NCBI GenBank assembly: GCA_018607365.1
Contig: JABBBT010000033.1
Location: 1-59,278 of the forward strand
Length of the DNA: 59,278 bases
Reading direction: 5' to 3'
DNA from: SAR86 cluster bacterium
GTDB taxonomy: Bacteria; Pseudomonadota; Gammaproteobacteria; Magnimaribacterales; D2472
Below are positions 1 through 9,669 of the stretch, in pieces. Below the pieces are notes generated by a model. That model was not told the DNA's origin and ran no database searches. It saw only the letters and a program-made list of their open reading frames with translations. The position numbers were made by a program, and so were the translations under genes. Position 1 is the stretch's first letter. Each line of letters opens with the position of its first letter.

Positions 1-60
1 GCTGAAGAAGTTGTAGCTGAAGAGGCTCCTGCTGAAGAAGTTGTAGCTGAAGAAGCTGAA
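1..60 (+). repeat. Two-copy 30-bp tandem repeat coding for an acidic AEEVV unit
   Basis: Bases 1-30 and 31-60 are near-identical, differing only around the 24th base and the last three bases. They encode the acidic Ala/Glu/Val part of the L19 N-terminal extension. The array may continue left of the window. Confidence 0.85.
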
Positions 61-447
61 GAAACAGCGCCTGTCATATCAACTGTTGAAAGGTCACCTG
101 CCCAGATTGTTAGTGATTTTGAAAAAAAACAAATTAAAACAGATCTTCCTTCATTTAGACCTGGTGATACTGTTGTTGTATCTGTAAAGGTTAAAGAAGG
201 AGACAGAACAAGACTCCAGGCTTTTGAGGGTGTTGTAATGGGTGTTAAACAAGGCGGCCTCAATGCATCTTTTATTGTTAGAAAAATTTCTAGCGGTATT
301 GGAGTTGAGAGAACATTTCAAACGCATAGCCCAATGATTGATTCTATTGTAGTCAAAAGAAAAGGCGATGTTCGTCAAGCAAAATTATTTTATCTAAGAG
401 ATAGATCAGGTAAATCTGCAAGAATCAAAGAAAGACTCGATAAGTAA
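1..447 (+). CDS. rplS: 50S ribosomal protein L19 with acidic N-terminal extension (5' end outside window)
   Basis: Frame 1 is open from base 1 to the TAA at 445-447. About residue 33 onward is a full-length L19: [40 protein letters not shown] and the C-terminal ARIKERL all match the family. L19 sits at the 30S-50S interface. Upstream lies an Ala/Glu/Val-rich acidic stretch made of two near-identical ten-residue units ([20 protein letters not shown]), encoded by two 30-base tandem copies at 1-30 and 31-60. The usual bacterial protein is about 115 residues, so the extension is extra. The start codon is left of the window. The stop abuts the xerD ATG directly, implying co-transcription. Confidence 0.95.
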   Translation, partial: AEEVVAEEAPAEEVVAEEAEETAPVISTVERSPAQIVSDFEKKQIKTDLPSFRPGDTVVVSVKVKEGDRTRLQAFEGVVMGVKQGGLNASFIVRKISSGIGVERTFQTHSPMIDSIVVKRKGDVRQAKLFYLRDRSGKSARIKERLDK

Positions 448-1338
448 ATGCCAAAAGATATCAAAAAGGATCATTTAATTGAATCCTTTTTAGATTCTTT
501 ATATATTGAAAAAGGGCTTTCACAAAACACCGTTCAATCTTACAAAAATGATATTTCTTCATTTGCTGCTTGGGTTGAAAAGTATCCTGATATACCGCTC
601 GCAAAAACAACCAAAAGTAATATAAATCAATATATAGCTCATTTGTTTAAAAGTGGCTTAAAAAGCTCTTCAGTAAATAGAAAAATATCAACTATCAAGT
701 CTTTTTTCATATTTTTATTAAAAAAGAAACATATTTTATTATCCCCAGTTGAGGATATTGATATGGTAAGGCAGGAAAAGTATTTACCTGTATCTATGTC
801 TGAAAAAGAAGTAGAGCTTCTTTTAAAAAGTCCTAGTCTTGATAGTTTTATTGGAAGAAGAGATAGGGCCATGATTGAAATGCTGTATGCAACGGGTATG
901 AGAATTTCTGAATTGATAAACCTAAAAATTACAGATGTTGATTGTAACAGGCTGATAGCTAAAGTAATGGGTAAAGGTTCAAAGGAAAGATTAATACCTT
1001 ATGGAGAGATAGCTGCAGACCATCTAAATATCTATCTTCAAGACAGAAAAGATATTAATTCCAATGAAATTTTTTTAAGTAATAGAGGAAAGAAGATAAC
1101 TCGTGGTGCTTTTTGGAATAGAATTAAACTTTATTTAAGAAAAGAGAATCTCAAAGAATCTATTTCACCTCACACGCTTAGACATGCATTTGCTACACAC
1201 CTGTTAAATAGAGGTGCGGACCTTAGATCTGTTCAGATTTTGCTTGGACATAGTGACTTATCAACAACGCAAATATATACTCACATTGCTAAAAAAAGAT
1301 TAGGTGAAATCCTTAAAAAACATCACCCTAGAGGTTAA
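448..1338 (+). CDS. xerD: Tyrosine recombinase XerD
   Basis: A 296-residue site-specific recombinase that, with XerC, resolves chromosome dimers at dif. The N-terminal SAM-like DNA-binding domain spans about 1-110. Catalytic residues are visible: R152 (ATGMRISEL), K176 (GKGSKERL), H242 and R245 (PHTLRHAFATH), H268 (LGHSDLS) and nucleophile Y277 (TTQIYTH). XerD rather than XerC is supported by FWNRIKLY, by the C-terminal KKHHPRG and by dsbC following, as in enterobacteria and pseudomonads. Its ATG immediately follows the rplS stop with no spacer. Confidence 0.95.
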   Translation: MPKDIKKDHLIESFLDSLYIEKGLSQNTVQSYKNDISSFAAWVEKYPDIPLAKTTKSNINQYIAHLFKSGLKSSSVNRKISTIKSFFIFLLKKKHILLSPVEDIDMVRQEKYLPVSMSEKEVELLLKSPSLDSFIGRRDRAMIEMLYATGMRISELINLKITDVDCNRLIAKVMGKGSKERLIPYGEIAADHLNIYLQDRKDINSNEIFLSNRGKKITRGAFWNRIKLYLRKENLKESISPHTLRHAFATHLLNRGADLRSVQILLGHSDLSTTQIYTHIAKKRLGEILKKHHPRG

Positions 1339-1340
1339 AA

Positions 1341-2054
1341 ATGAAAATACGTAATTTGTTATATATATTTATATTGTTTAGTAACTTTGCTTTTTCAGAT
1401 GAAGCTTTAATTGCATCTAACTTAAAAAATATCTTACCTCCTGACGCAAGTATTGAGAGCATAGAGCCATCTTCTTTCAAAGGGATCTATAAAGTTTATT
1501 ATGGCGACCTTCAGCCTATATATGTTTCAGAGGATGGTAGTTTTTTTATATATGGTGATATGTATAAAATTGGTGCAAGTGATATCACAAACATCACAAA
1601 AGAAGAAATTAAAGGAAGACGTTCTGATATTCTAAATTCTATCCCATCAAACGAGCTCATAACCTTTAAGTCAAGTAATGAATTATTTTCAATAACTGTT
1701 TTTACTGATGTTGATTGCGGCTATTGTAGAAAACTTCATTCACAAATTGATGAGTACAATCAAGCTGGCATAACTATAAAATATGCAGCTTTCCCAAGAT
1801 CAGGTATTGGAACTCAGACTTTTACAAAGATGGTAGGTGCATGGTGCTCAAAAGATCCTAAGCAAGCCATGACCGACTTAAAAAACGACAAAAAGATGAA
1901 TCTAGAATTTTGTGATGAGCAGCCAATTGCAAGACATTATATTATTGGACAAAAGCTTGGCATCAATGGGACCCCTGCAATAATAACTCCAGATGGAGAT
2001 TTAATTCCTGGCTATGTTTCACCTGAGGAATTGCTTTTACAAATCAAAACGTAA
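1341..2054 (+). CDS. dsbC: Periplasmic disulfide isomerase DsbC
   Basis: A 237-residue DsbC/DsbG family protein that reshuffles wrong disulfides in periplasmic proteins. Residues 1-19 form a signal peptide. An N-terminal dimerisation domain is followed by a thioredoxin fold with the CGYC active site at C126-C129 and the cis-Pro region NGTPAII. A DsbD-type electron donor is encoded at 36597-38585. It begins 2 bases after xerD, in the conserved xerD-dsbC order. Confidence 0.93.
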   Translation: MKIRNLLYIFILFSNFAFSDEALIASNLKNILPPDASIESIEPSSFKGIYKVYYGDLQPIYVSEDGSFFIYGDMYKIGASDITNITKEEIKGRRSDILNSIPSNELITFKSSNELFSITVFTDVDCGYCRKLHSQIDEYNQAGITIKYAAFPRSGIGTQTFTKMVGAWCSKDPKQAMTDLKNDKKMNLEFCDEQPIARHYIIGQKLGINGTPAIITPDGDLIPGYVSPEELLLQIKT

Positions 2055-2057
2055 ATC

Positions 2058-3248
2058 ATGCCAGACCAACATTTTACTAATGCAGAAAAGCTACCTCCAT
2101 ATATTTTTGCTCAAATTAATAAGCTAAAACAGATTGCAAGATCAAATGGTGAGGATGTTATTGATTTTGGAATGGGAAATCCAGATCAGGCTACTCCTAG
2201 TGTAATTGTTGAAAAATTAATTGAAGCTGTTAGCAACCCATCAACTCATAGATATTCACAATCAGCAGGCCTGCCAAAATTAAGAGAAGCTATAAGTAAT
2301 TGGTACTCAAGAAAATATTCAGTTGATTTGGATGTTAATAATGAAATTGTTACTTGTATGGGATCAAAAGAGGGTATTGCGCATCTCTCACTTGCAACTC
2401 TTTCAGATAATGATGATGTCTTAGTGCAATCACCCACATACCCAATTCATTCTTATGGGGTGGTAATTGCTGGTGCAAACCTTCGTTCAATACCTTTGTG
2501 TGAAAATCTTGACAGCTTTTTGGTTGATATTGAATCAGCCATTCAAAACGGTATAAAAAAACCTAAAATGATAATTATCAATTTTCCTTCTAACCCAACA
2601 ACACAGTCAGCCGGCCTGGACTTTTTTAAGAAAATTGTTGAAATTGGAAAAAAGTATGATATCTGGATTGTGCACGACTTGGCATATGCTGACATTGTTT
2701 TCGATGGCTATAAGGCGCCATCCATTCTTGAAGTTGATGGAGCTAAAGACATTGCAGTTGAATTTTTTACATTATCCAAATCTTACAACATGCCTGGATG
2801 GAGAGTAGGGTTTTGTTGTGGCAATAAAAAATTAGTTCAAGCGCTAACTAAAATAAAATCCTATATGGATTATGGCACTTTTACTCCTATCCAAGTTGCT
2901 GCTATCAAGGCTCTCAATGACTGTGATCAAGATGTTATTGATATATGCTCTATGTACAAATCAAGAAGAGATGAGCTTTGCAATGGATTAAACAGAATAG
3001 GCTGGGATGTTCAAAAGCCACTTGCTACAATGTTTGTTTGGGCAAAGATTCCTGATAAATATCTTCATCTAGGCTCATTAGAATTTAGTAAGTTACTAAT
3101 AGAAAATGCTAACGTTGCTGTGTCTCCAGGGGCTGGATTTGGAATAAATGGAGATGAGTATGTTCGATTTTCATTAATTGAGAATGAGCATAGAATTAAA
3201 CAAGCAATTAGAGGGATTAAAAACTTTTTTTCAATGGAAATAAAATGA
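2058..3248 (+). CDS. alaC: PLP-dependent aminotransferase, AlaC-like (glutamate-pyruvate type)
   Basis: A 396-residue class I aminotransferase. The PLP-binding lysine is K241 in TLSKSYNMPGWRVGF. DFGMGNPD near the N-terminus, the HRYSQSAGLPKLR segment, NFPSNPTT and YVRFSLIENE are typical of the AlaC (YfdZ) branch, which makes alanine from pyruvate and glutamate. The gene lies between dsbC and hom, and its TGA overlaps the hom ATG (ATGA), so the two are translationally coupled. Exact substrate preference cannot be read from sequence. Confidence 0.8.
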   Translation: MPDQHFTNAEKLPPYIFAQINKLKQIARSNGEDVIDFGMGNPDQATPSVIVEKLIEAVSNPSTHRYSQSAGLPKLREAISNWYSRKYSVDLDVNNEIVTCMGSKEGIAHLSLATLSDNDDVLVQSPTYPIHSYGVVIAGANLRSIPLCENLDSFLVDIESAIQNGIKKPKMIIINFPSNPTTQSAGLDFFKKIVEIGKKYDIWIVHDLAYADIVFDGYKAPSILEVDGAKDIAVEFFTLSKSYNMPGWRVGFCCGNKKLVQALTKIKSYMDYGTFTPIQVAAIKALNDCDQDVIDICSMYKSRRDELCNGLNRIGWDVQKPLATMFVWAKIPDKYLHLGSLEFSKLLIENANVAVSPGAGFGINGDEYVRFSLIENEHRIKQAIRGIKNFFSMEIK

Positions 3249-4513
3249 AATCATTAAATATAGGTATATGCGGATGGGGTAATGTTGCTACTGGAATGTT
3301 CAAGGCTCTTAATGATAATGCAGATGCAATCAAGTTAAATTCTGGATGTTCTTTTGAAGTAAAAGTCATTGGTGCAAGAAGAGACAATCCTAAATGCAAT
3401 CCTGGAGATACAAAAATATTGAGAGACATATTTGAAGTTGTTGATTGTGATGTAGATGTAATTGTTGAGCTTATTGGTGGTGTTGATGTTGCCCGAGAGC
3501 TAATATTGAAGGCTATAAGCAACAAAAAACATGTAATCACTGCTAATAAGGCTGTCATATTTCATCATGGAGATGAAATATTCAACGCTGCAAATAAAAA
3601 TGGGGTTAAAGTTCTTTTTGAAGCAGCTGTCTGCGCAGGTACTCCAATAATAAAACTTCTTAGTGAAGAATTAGCTGCAAACAATATTTCAAAAATATCA
3701 GGGATGTTGAATGGAACTTCTAATTTTATTCTCTCCAATATGGAAGAAGGAAGTGAATTTAAACCCACGTTAGAATTAGCTCAAAAAGAGGGTTATGCAG
3801 AGCCAGATCCTGCATTTGATATTGAAGGTATGGATGCTGCCCATAAAATTGGAATTTTATCTTCAATAGCTTTTGGCACACCCCTTCCGCCTGAAGATTT
3901 TTATATCGAAGGTATAACAAGCATTGAAAAAAGTGATTTTACATATGCAAGTGATATGGGTTATACGATTAAACATTTGGCGGTGGCTAAACTTGAAAAT
4001 GAGTCTTTAGAGCTTAGGGCGCACCCGGCGCTTATTAGAAAGTCCTCCCATTTAGCTAACTTAACGGGTGTTAGAAATGGAATGGAAATCGATACAGATT
4101 TAATTGGCAAAATTCATATTGCTGGTTCTGGAGCAGGCCAAGAATCAACTGCTTCTGGTCTCATATCTGACTTAGTGCATTTATCTAACTGCCCTGATGT
4201 CTCATCTGATGAGAGTCAAAAAGTTAAAACAACATATAAATTAAATAATTTTAATGATTTAGTTTTTCAATATTATTTTTATCTTGAAGCAGAAGATAAG
4301 CCTGGTGTAATGGCTTCAATAACATCAATGTTGGCATCAAAAAAAGTTGGAATTGAGTCAATAGTTCAAAAAGAAGATCATGGCAAAAATTCTGTACCAA
4401 TTATTTTAATTACAGACCCATTCAAGGAACATGATCATGCTGAATTACAAAAAGAGTTACTAGAGTTAGACTCAGTCAAAGCAGTAAGATCAATAAGAAT
4501 AGAAGCTGAATAG
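3245..4513 (+). CDS. hom: Homoserine dehydrogenase
   Basis: A 422-residue monofunctional homoserine dehydrogenase (aspartate semialdehyde to homoserine). The NAD(P)-binding glycine motif GICGWGNVATG is at residues 7-17. ANKAV, the catalytic-domain GMLNGTSNFIL and the EGYAEPDPAFDIEG segment follow. The C-terminal 75 or so residues form an ACT domain (YLEAEDKPGVMASI), a likely site of threonine feedback. No aspartokinase domain is fused. Its ATG overlaps the end of the aminotransferase gene and thrC follows 2 bases after the stop. Confidence 0.95.
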   Translation: MKSLNIGICGWGNVATGMFKALNDNADAIKLNSGCSFEVKVIGARRDNPKCNPGDTKILRDIFEVVDCDVDVIVELIGGVDVARELILKAISNKKHVITANKAVIFHHGDEIFNAANKNGVKVLFEAAVCAGTPIIKLLSEELAANNISKISGMLNGTSNFILSNMEEGSEFKPTLELAQKEGYAEPDPAFDIEGMDAAHKIGILSSIAFGTPLPPEDFYIEGITSIEKSDFTYASDMGYTIKHLAVAKLENESLELRAHPALIRKSSHLANLTGVRNGMEIDTDLIGKIHIAGSGAGQESTASGLISDLVHLSNCPDVSSDESQKVKTTYKLNNFNDLVFQYYFYLEAEDKPGVMASITSMLASKKVGIESIVQKEDHGKNSVPIILITDPFKEHDHAELQKELLELDSVKAVRSIRIEAE

Positions 4514-4515
4514 TA

Positions 4516-5904
4516 ATGTTATTCCACAGCACCAGAGGCGGAGATAATAACAGGACTTTTGAAGAAGTTTTGATGCAAGGTCTTGCAAGTGATGGTGGAT
4601 TATTTATGCCAAATGAATGGCCTCAAGTAGACTTAGATCATTTGAGAACTTTAAAAACATTTAGCGATATTGCAAATTATATAGTTCCAAAATTCACCAA
4701 ATCATCCTTCTCAGATGAAGAGGTAACTGAGCTCCTAAACTCTACATGGCATAACTTCTCTGAAGAAAATTTAGTAAAAATACAAAATTTAGATGAATCA
4801 AATGCAATTTTAGAGCTTTTTCATGGCCCAACCGCTGCGTTTAAAGATTTTGGCCTTCAACTTGCAGCCGCATTTTTTAATATGTCATTAAATAGACAGA
4901 ATAAAACAGCTATCGTATTTGGTGCCACCTCAGGGGATACCGGTTCTGCCGCAATAGATGCATGTAAAAGGTTTGATTCTATTAAAAGCTTCATCTTATT
5001 ACCCGAAGGCAATATGTCAGACGTTCAAAGAAGGCAGATGACAACGGTAGACAGCCCTAATGTATATACTTTATTAATTGATGGAACCTTTGATGATTGT
5101 CAGACGATCGTAAAAAAAGCCTTTAGTGAAAGGCCATTTCTTAAAAATGATCAATTTCTTCTTGCAGTAAATTCAATTAATTGGGTTAGGATAATTGGCC
5201 AGATTTGTTACTATTTTTACGCATCGTTAAAAATTTCAGAATTTAAAGAACCGCTAAACTTTTCAGTACCAACTGGAAACTTTGGTAATGTTTTTGCTTG
5301 TTACTCTGCTCATAAAATGGGGATGCCATTAAATAAGATCTTAGTTGCTGTCAATGATAATAATATTCTACATAGATTTTTTTCTAATAATGATTACTCG
5401 AAGCAAAAAGTCTCGGAGACTGTGTCTCCAAGTATGGATATTAGTATTGCTAGTAATTTTGAGAGACTGGTTTATGATTTTTACACTAATAGGAATGCTA
5501 AATCATGTATGAAATTTTATTCAGATTTCCCAGAGATTCCTATAAAAATAGAAGATAGTATGTGGAGTAAATCAAAAGACTTATTTTTAAGTTATTGTGT
5601 TGATGATTTTTCTACTGTTAACGCTATGAAAGACTCATATACTGATTTCAATTACTTAATGGATCCTCACACAGCTGTTGCCTCTAAGGCGGTTGAGCAG
5701 CTTAAGGATAAGCTTGAAGGAAAAACTGTAATACTCTCAACAGCTCATCCTGCAAAATTTCCTGATGTTATTCATAATGCAGGTCTTAAAATAAAAGATA
5801 CTCCGGATTCTCTATCTGTTATTTTTGATAAAAAAGAAAAAATATATAATTTTCCAGCATCTAAAGATGCAATTTTTGAATTTATAACCTCGCATAATAA
5901 ATAG
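4516..5904 (+). CDS. thrC: Threonine synthase
   Basis: A 462-residue PLP enzyme converting O-phosphohomoserine to threonine. STRGG at residues 5-9, GLASDGGLFMP and the PLP lysine K110 in HGPTAAFKDFGLQ are diagnostic. ATSGDTGSAA and SVPTGNFGN are the phosphate-binding loops. The length fits the longer proteobacterial class. With hom it makes a hom-thrC pair without thrB nearby; homoserine kinase must be elsewhere. Confidence 0.95.
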   Translation: MLFHSTRGGDNNRTFEEVLMQGLASDGGLFMPNEWPQVDLDHLRTLKTFSDIANYIVPKFTKSSFSDEEVTELLNSTWHNFSEENLVKIQNLDESNAILELFHGPTAAFKDFGLQLAAAFFNMSLNRQNKTAIVFGATSGDTGSAAIDACKRFDSIKSFILLPEGNMSDVQRRQMTTVDSPNVYTLLIDGTFDDCQTIVKKAFSERPFLKNDQFLLAVNSINWVRIIGQICYYFYASLKISEFKEPLNFSVPTGNFGNVFACYSAHKMGMPLNKILVAVNDNNILHRFFSNNDYSKQKVSETVSPSMDISIASNFERLVYDFYTNRNAKSCMKFYSDFPEIPIKIEDSMWSKSKDLFLSYCVDDFSTVNAMKDSYTDFNYLMDPHTAVASKAVEQLKDKLEGKTVILSTAHPAKFPDVIHNAGLKIKDTPDSLSVIFDKKEKIYNFPASKDAIFEFITSHNK

Positions 5905-5906
5905 AA

Positions 5907-7004
5907 ATGGATTCCATAGAATTAAAATCAAGTCTTAGTAATTTAAAAAATCGGTTAAATGAAATAAGGGAAGGTATTTTTGATGTTTCATCTAAAGAGC
6001 AAAGGCTTGAACAGATCGAGTCTGATCTTTCAAAAGAAGAGGTGTGGTCTGATCTTGAGCTATCGCAAAAAATTAGCAAAGAAAAAACAGCAATAGAGAA
6101 ATCACTTGTAAATTTTAAATCCGTAGAAGAGAGAGTATCTGATGGCTTGGTATTTCTTGAAATTGCAGAAAGTGAATCTGATATGAAATCAATAGAAGAA
6201 ATAGCTAAGGATTTTTTAGTGCTCGAAGAGGCTGTTTCCAGTTTAGAGTTCAGTAGAATGTTTACTAATAAAATGGATCCAGCATCAGCATATGTAGAAA
6301 TACAGTCTGGCTCTGGAGGGACTGAAGCTCAAGATTGGGCGGAGATGTTATTAAGAATGTATTCCAAATGGGCAGAAAATAGAGGTTTTGATATTGATAT
6401 AACAGAAATATCACACGGAGAAATTGCAGGCATAAAGTCAGCTACTCTTCATGTCAGCGGCGATCACTCATATGGCTGGCTTAGAACTGAAACAGGCATT
6501 CATAGGCTGGTAAGAAAATCACCATTTGATTCTGGTAGCAGGCGTCACACCTCTTTTGCATCTGTTTTTATATCACCCGAAGTTGATGATTCTATTGAAA
6601 TTAATATTAACAATGCAGATATTAGAATTGATACCTATAGGGCGTCTGGAGCTGGCGGACAACATGTTAATAAAACAGATTCGGCAGTTAGGCTTACTCA
6701 CATACCAAGTGGCGTTGTAACCCAGTGTCAAAGTGGAAGATCGCAACATAAAAATAAAGAAAGTGCACTTAAACAATTAAAATCAAAGCTATACGAGTTA
6801 GAATTACAAAAACAGAATGAAGAGAGACAAACACTTGAGGAAAGTAAGTCAGATATAGGATGGGGAAGCCAGATTCGATCTTATGTTCTCGACCAATCAC
6901 GAATAAAAGATTTAAGAACGGGTTATGAAACGGGAAATACATCAGCAGTTCTCAATGGCGATCTTGATGAGTTTATGAAAACAAGTTTAAAAGCAGGAGT
7001 TTAA
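5907..7004 (+). CDS. prfB: Peptide chain release factor 2, without programmed frameshift
   Basis: A 365-residue RF2 that terminates at UGA/UAA. The stop-codon recognition tripeptide SPF is in RKSPFDSGSRRHTSF and the GGQ motif in ASGAGGQHVNKTDSAVR. The gene reads in one frame from ATG 5907. In E. coli the +1 shift lies at codons 25-26 (CUU UGA C). Here codons 24-26 are ATT TTT GAT, so the same place is read straight through. A purine-rich AGGGAAGG lies just upstream (5967-5974), like the internal Shine-Dalgarno of the shift site. prfB-lysS order matches E. coli. Confidence 0.95.
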   Translation: MDSIELKSSLSNLKNRLNEIREGIFDVSSKEQRLEQIESDLSKEEVWSDLELSQKISKEKTAIEKSLVNFKSVEERVSDGLVFLEIAESESDMKSIEEIAKDFLVLEEAVSSLEFSRMFTNKMDPASAYVEIQSGSGGTEAQDWAEMLLRMYSKWAENRGFDIDITEISHGEIAGIKSATLHVSGDHSYGWLRTETGIHRLVRKSPFDSGSRRHTSFASVFISPEVDDSIEININNADIRIDTYRASGAGGQHVNKTDSAVRLTHIPSGVVTQCQSGRSQHKNKESALKQLKSKLYELELQKQNEERQTLEESKSDIGWGSQIRSYVLDQSRIKDLRTGYETGNTSAVLNGDLDEFMKTSLKAGV

Positions 7005-8438
7005 ATGTCAGAAGAAAATATAGGTGGCGAAGAGGGAATCATTGAGGAAAGAAGAAAAAAGCTTGAAGTCCTTAGAAATAATAAAAAAGCATATGTAAAT
7101 AATTTTTTAAAAGAAAACTATGCTTCAGATATTCACTCTCAAAATAGCACTTTTACTAAAGAAGAGTTGGTAGAAAAAAACATAGAAAATATTTCAGTTG
7201 CTGGCAGAGTAGTTCTTATGCGTGTTATGGGCAATGCAAGTTTTGCAACAATAAGAGACTCTAGTGGAGATATCCAAATATATGTAAGTAAGAATACAGT
7301 TCCCTTAGAACTTTATGAAGATTTCAAAACCTGGGATCTTGGCGATATTATCGGTGTGAAGGGTAAATTATTTAAAACCCGAACTGATGAACTTACGATC
7401 GAGGCTAGTGATGTTATTTTAATTACAAAGTCTATTAGACCTATGCCTGACAAATTTAAAGGCCTTTCAGATATCGAGACCAGATACAGGCAAAGATACT
7501 TAGATTTAATGAGTAATGAGGATTCTAAAGAAGTTTTTATTAATAGAACCAAGATTATTGAATCTGTAAGAAATTCTTTAAAAAATAGAGATTTTATTGA
7601 GGTAGAAACTCCTATGATGCATCCAATCCCTGGAGGGGCTGTTGCAAGGCCCTTTGTAACTAAACACAATGCATTAGATAGAGAGTTATTTTTAAGAATA
7701 GCTCCAGAGTTATATTTAAAAAGGTTGCTTGTTGGTGGTTTTGAGCGCGTTTTTGAGATAAATAGAAGCTTTAGAAACGAAGGTCTTTCTACAAGACATA
7801 ACCCAGAATTTACAATGCTGGAATACTATGAGGCTTTTACAACACTGGAAAAAACAATAGAGTTTACTGAAAATATGATTAAATCAGCTTCAGATGAAAT
7901 CAATGATGGGCATAAAGTGATGTGGGGTAATGATGAAATTGATTTGTCTAATTTTAGAAAATGTAACCTTACAGATCTTGTCCTTGAAGAAAATAAAAAC
8001 ATTAGCAAAGAAGATATAAATAAGCTTGGAGGTAAAGAGCTTTTAGAGCTATTTGAGTCAACAGTAGAAGATAAGCTTATCCAACCAACCTTTGTCATAG
8101 GTTACCCTGTTGAGGTTTCTCCACTATCAAGAAGAAATAATGAAAATCCAAACATAGCAGATAGATTTGAACTATTTATTGGTGGAAAAGAGATTGCCAA
8201 TGGTTTTTGCGAGCTAAATGATCCTGATGATCAGGCTGAGAGGTTTAAAGAGCAAGTAAAAGCAAAAGATACAGGTGATAAAGAGGCGATGTCTTATGAT
8301 GAAGATTACATTATTGCATTAGAGCATGGAATGCCGCCTGCGGTTGGAGTGGGAATAGGCATAGACCGTCTCGTTATGATGATTACCAATCAAACATCAA
8401 TAAGGGATGTTCTTTTATTTCCTCAGCTTAAGTCTTAA
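7005..8438 (+). CDS. lysS: Lysyl-tRNA synthetase (class II)
   Basis: A 477-residue class II synthetase. It has an N-terminal OB-fold anticodon-binding domain (about 55-150), RYRQRYLDL, motif 2 FRNEGLSTRHNPEFTMLEYY, and motif 3 in GVGIGIDRLVMM near the C-terminus. It is slightly shorter than E. coli LysS (505), mostly at the N-terminus. It starts directly after the prfB stop and closes the plus-strand run; the next gene converges 7 bases later. Confidence 0.95.
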   Translation: MSEENIGGEEGIIEERRKKLEVLRNNKKAYVNNFLKENYASDIHSQNSTFTKEELVEKNIENISVAGRVVLMRVMGNASFATIRDSSGDIQIYVSKNTVPLELYEDFKTWDLGDIIGVKGKLFKTRTDELTIEASDVILITKSIRPMPDKFKGLSDIETRYRQRYLDLMSNEDSKEVFINRTKIIESVRNSLKNRDFIEVETPMMHPIPGGAVARPFVTKHNALDRELFLRIAPELYLKRLLVGGFERVFEINRSFRNEGLSTRHNPEFTMLEYYEAFTTLEKTIEFTENMIKSASDEINDGHKVMWGNDEIDLSNFRKCNLTDLVLEENKNISKEDINKLGGKELLELFESTVEDKLIQPTFVIGYPVEVSPLSRRNNENPNIADRFELFIGGKEIANGFCELNDPDDQAERFKEQVKAKDTGDKEAMSYDEDYIIALEHGMPPAVGVGIGIDRLVMMITNQTSIRDVLLFPQLKS

Positions 8439-8445
8439 TATTAAA

Positions 8446-9660
8446 CTAATTCCCAGATGGTATATCTTTAAATGGTAAACCTTTATCTGCTCTTGGGTCT
8501 TGAGGAAGTCCTAAGACTCTCTCAGATATAATATTCTTAAGAATTTCATCTGTACCTCCGGCTATTCTTAAACCAGGGGCTCCAAGCCAAGCATTTTGAA
8601 AACTTTGTATTTCATTATTTTCTGGTTTTAGCATTCCTGCCATATCTAAAGAGTCAATTCCAAAATTACCAATATCTTGAAGCTTATTAGCACTTACTAT
8701 TTTGGTTATAGATGCTTCAGGGCCAGGTGTTTCACCTTTAGAAAGGGCAGACATAGTTCTTAATTTAGTATTTTTAAGACCATTAGCTTCACAATACCAG
8801 TCAGCTATAGATTCTCTAGCAGCCCTATTATTAATTAGATATTCTCCAGAATCATCTTGTTTTTTAGCCCAATTAAATGCTTCTTTTACATCAGCACCAT
8901 TAGCATCTCCAACTGCTAGTCTTTCATTCATTAGAGTTGTAATTGCAACCTTCCAACCATCTCCGATAGCTCCTAGTCTTTGAGAATCAGGTATTACAAC
9001 GTCAGTAAAATACACTTCATTAAAGCTAGAACCTCCAGTTATTTGTTTTATTGGCTTGACCTCAATTCCTGGAGATTTCATATCAACAAAGAAAAAAGTC
9101 ATACCTTTGTGTTTTTCAAGATTTGGATCATGTCTCACAACCAAGATGCCGTAATCACAAAAATGAGCACCAGAAGTCCATACTTTTTGGCCATTTATTA
9201 TCCAATTATCACCATCTTGTGTAGCCTTGCTTCTTAGGCCTGCAACGTCAGACCCTGCAGATGGCTCTGAAAATAACTGACACCATATTTCAGTACCTTC
9301 AGCCATTGATGGTAAAAATCTTTCTTTTTGCTCATCGGTTGCATACTCCATCATTACTGGGCCACACATACCAAGCCCAATTTCAAATATACCTCTTGGT
9401 ACATTAAATTTTGATTCTTCTTCTGCCCAAATAATTCTTTCTATTGGTGATGCAGCAATTCCTCCATATTCTTTTGGCCAATGAAGCATTGCCCAGCCTG
9501 CATCATATTTTTTCTTTTGCCACTGTTTGGCAACCTCTAAAAAATCTATATCAGAAAAACTTTCTCTACTGCTACTTGATTTTGGTTCTGCATTTTGTTC
9601 AAGCCATTCTCTGCAGGTTTTTCTAAATTGAGCTTGTTCTGTTGTGTCATTAAAATCCAT
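8446..9660 (-). CDS. Acyl-CoA dehydrogenase (larger member of an adjacent pair)
   Basis: A 404-residue acyl-CoA dehydrogenase. N-terminal helical domain, then WCQLFSEPSAGSDVAGL and INGQKVWTSGAHFCDYG (flavin and substrate contacts), and C-terminal LRIAGGTDEILKNIISERVLG. A GGAAG Shine-Dalgarno precedes ATG 9660. It lies 9 bases downstream of a second, shorter ACAD in the same direction. Such pairs often form alpha2-beta2 enzymes acting on bulky acyl-CoAs such as steroid or isoprenoid side chains; that use here is inference. Confidence 0.88.
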   Translation of the reverse strand: MDFNDTTEQAQFRKTCREWLEQNAEPKSSSSRESFSDIDFLEVAKQWQKKKYDAGWAMLHWPKEYGGIAASPIERIIWAEEESKFNVPRGIFEIGLGMCGPVMMEYATDEQKERFLPSMAEGTEIWCQLFSEPSAGSDVAGLRSKATQDGDNWIINGQKVWTSGAHFCDYGILVVRHDPNLEKHKGMTFFFVDMKSPGIEVKPIKQITGGSSFNEVYFTDVVIPDSQRLGAIGDGWKVAITTLMNERLAVGDANGADVKEAFNWAKKQDDSGEYLINNRAARESIADWYCEANGLKNTKLRTMSALSKGETPGPEASITKIVSANKLQDIGNFGIDSLDMAGMLKPENNEIQSFQNAWLGAPGLRIAGGTDEILKNIISERVLGLPQDPRADKGLPFKDIPSGN

Positions 9661-9669
9661 TTTTACTTC

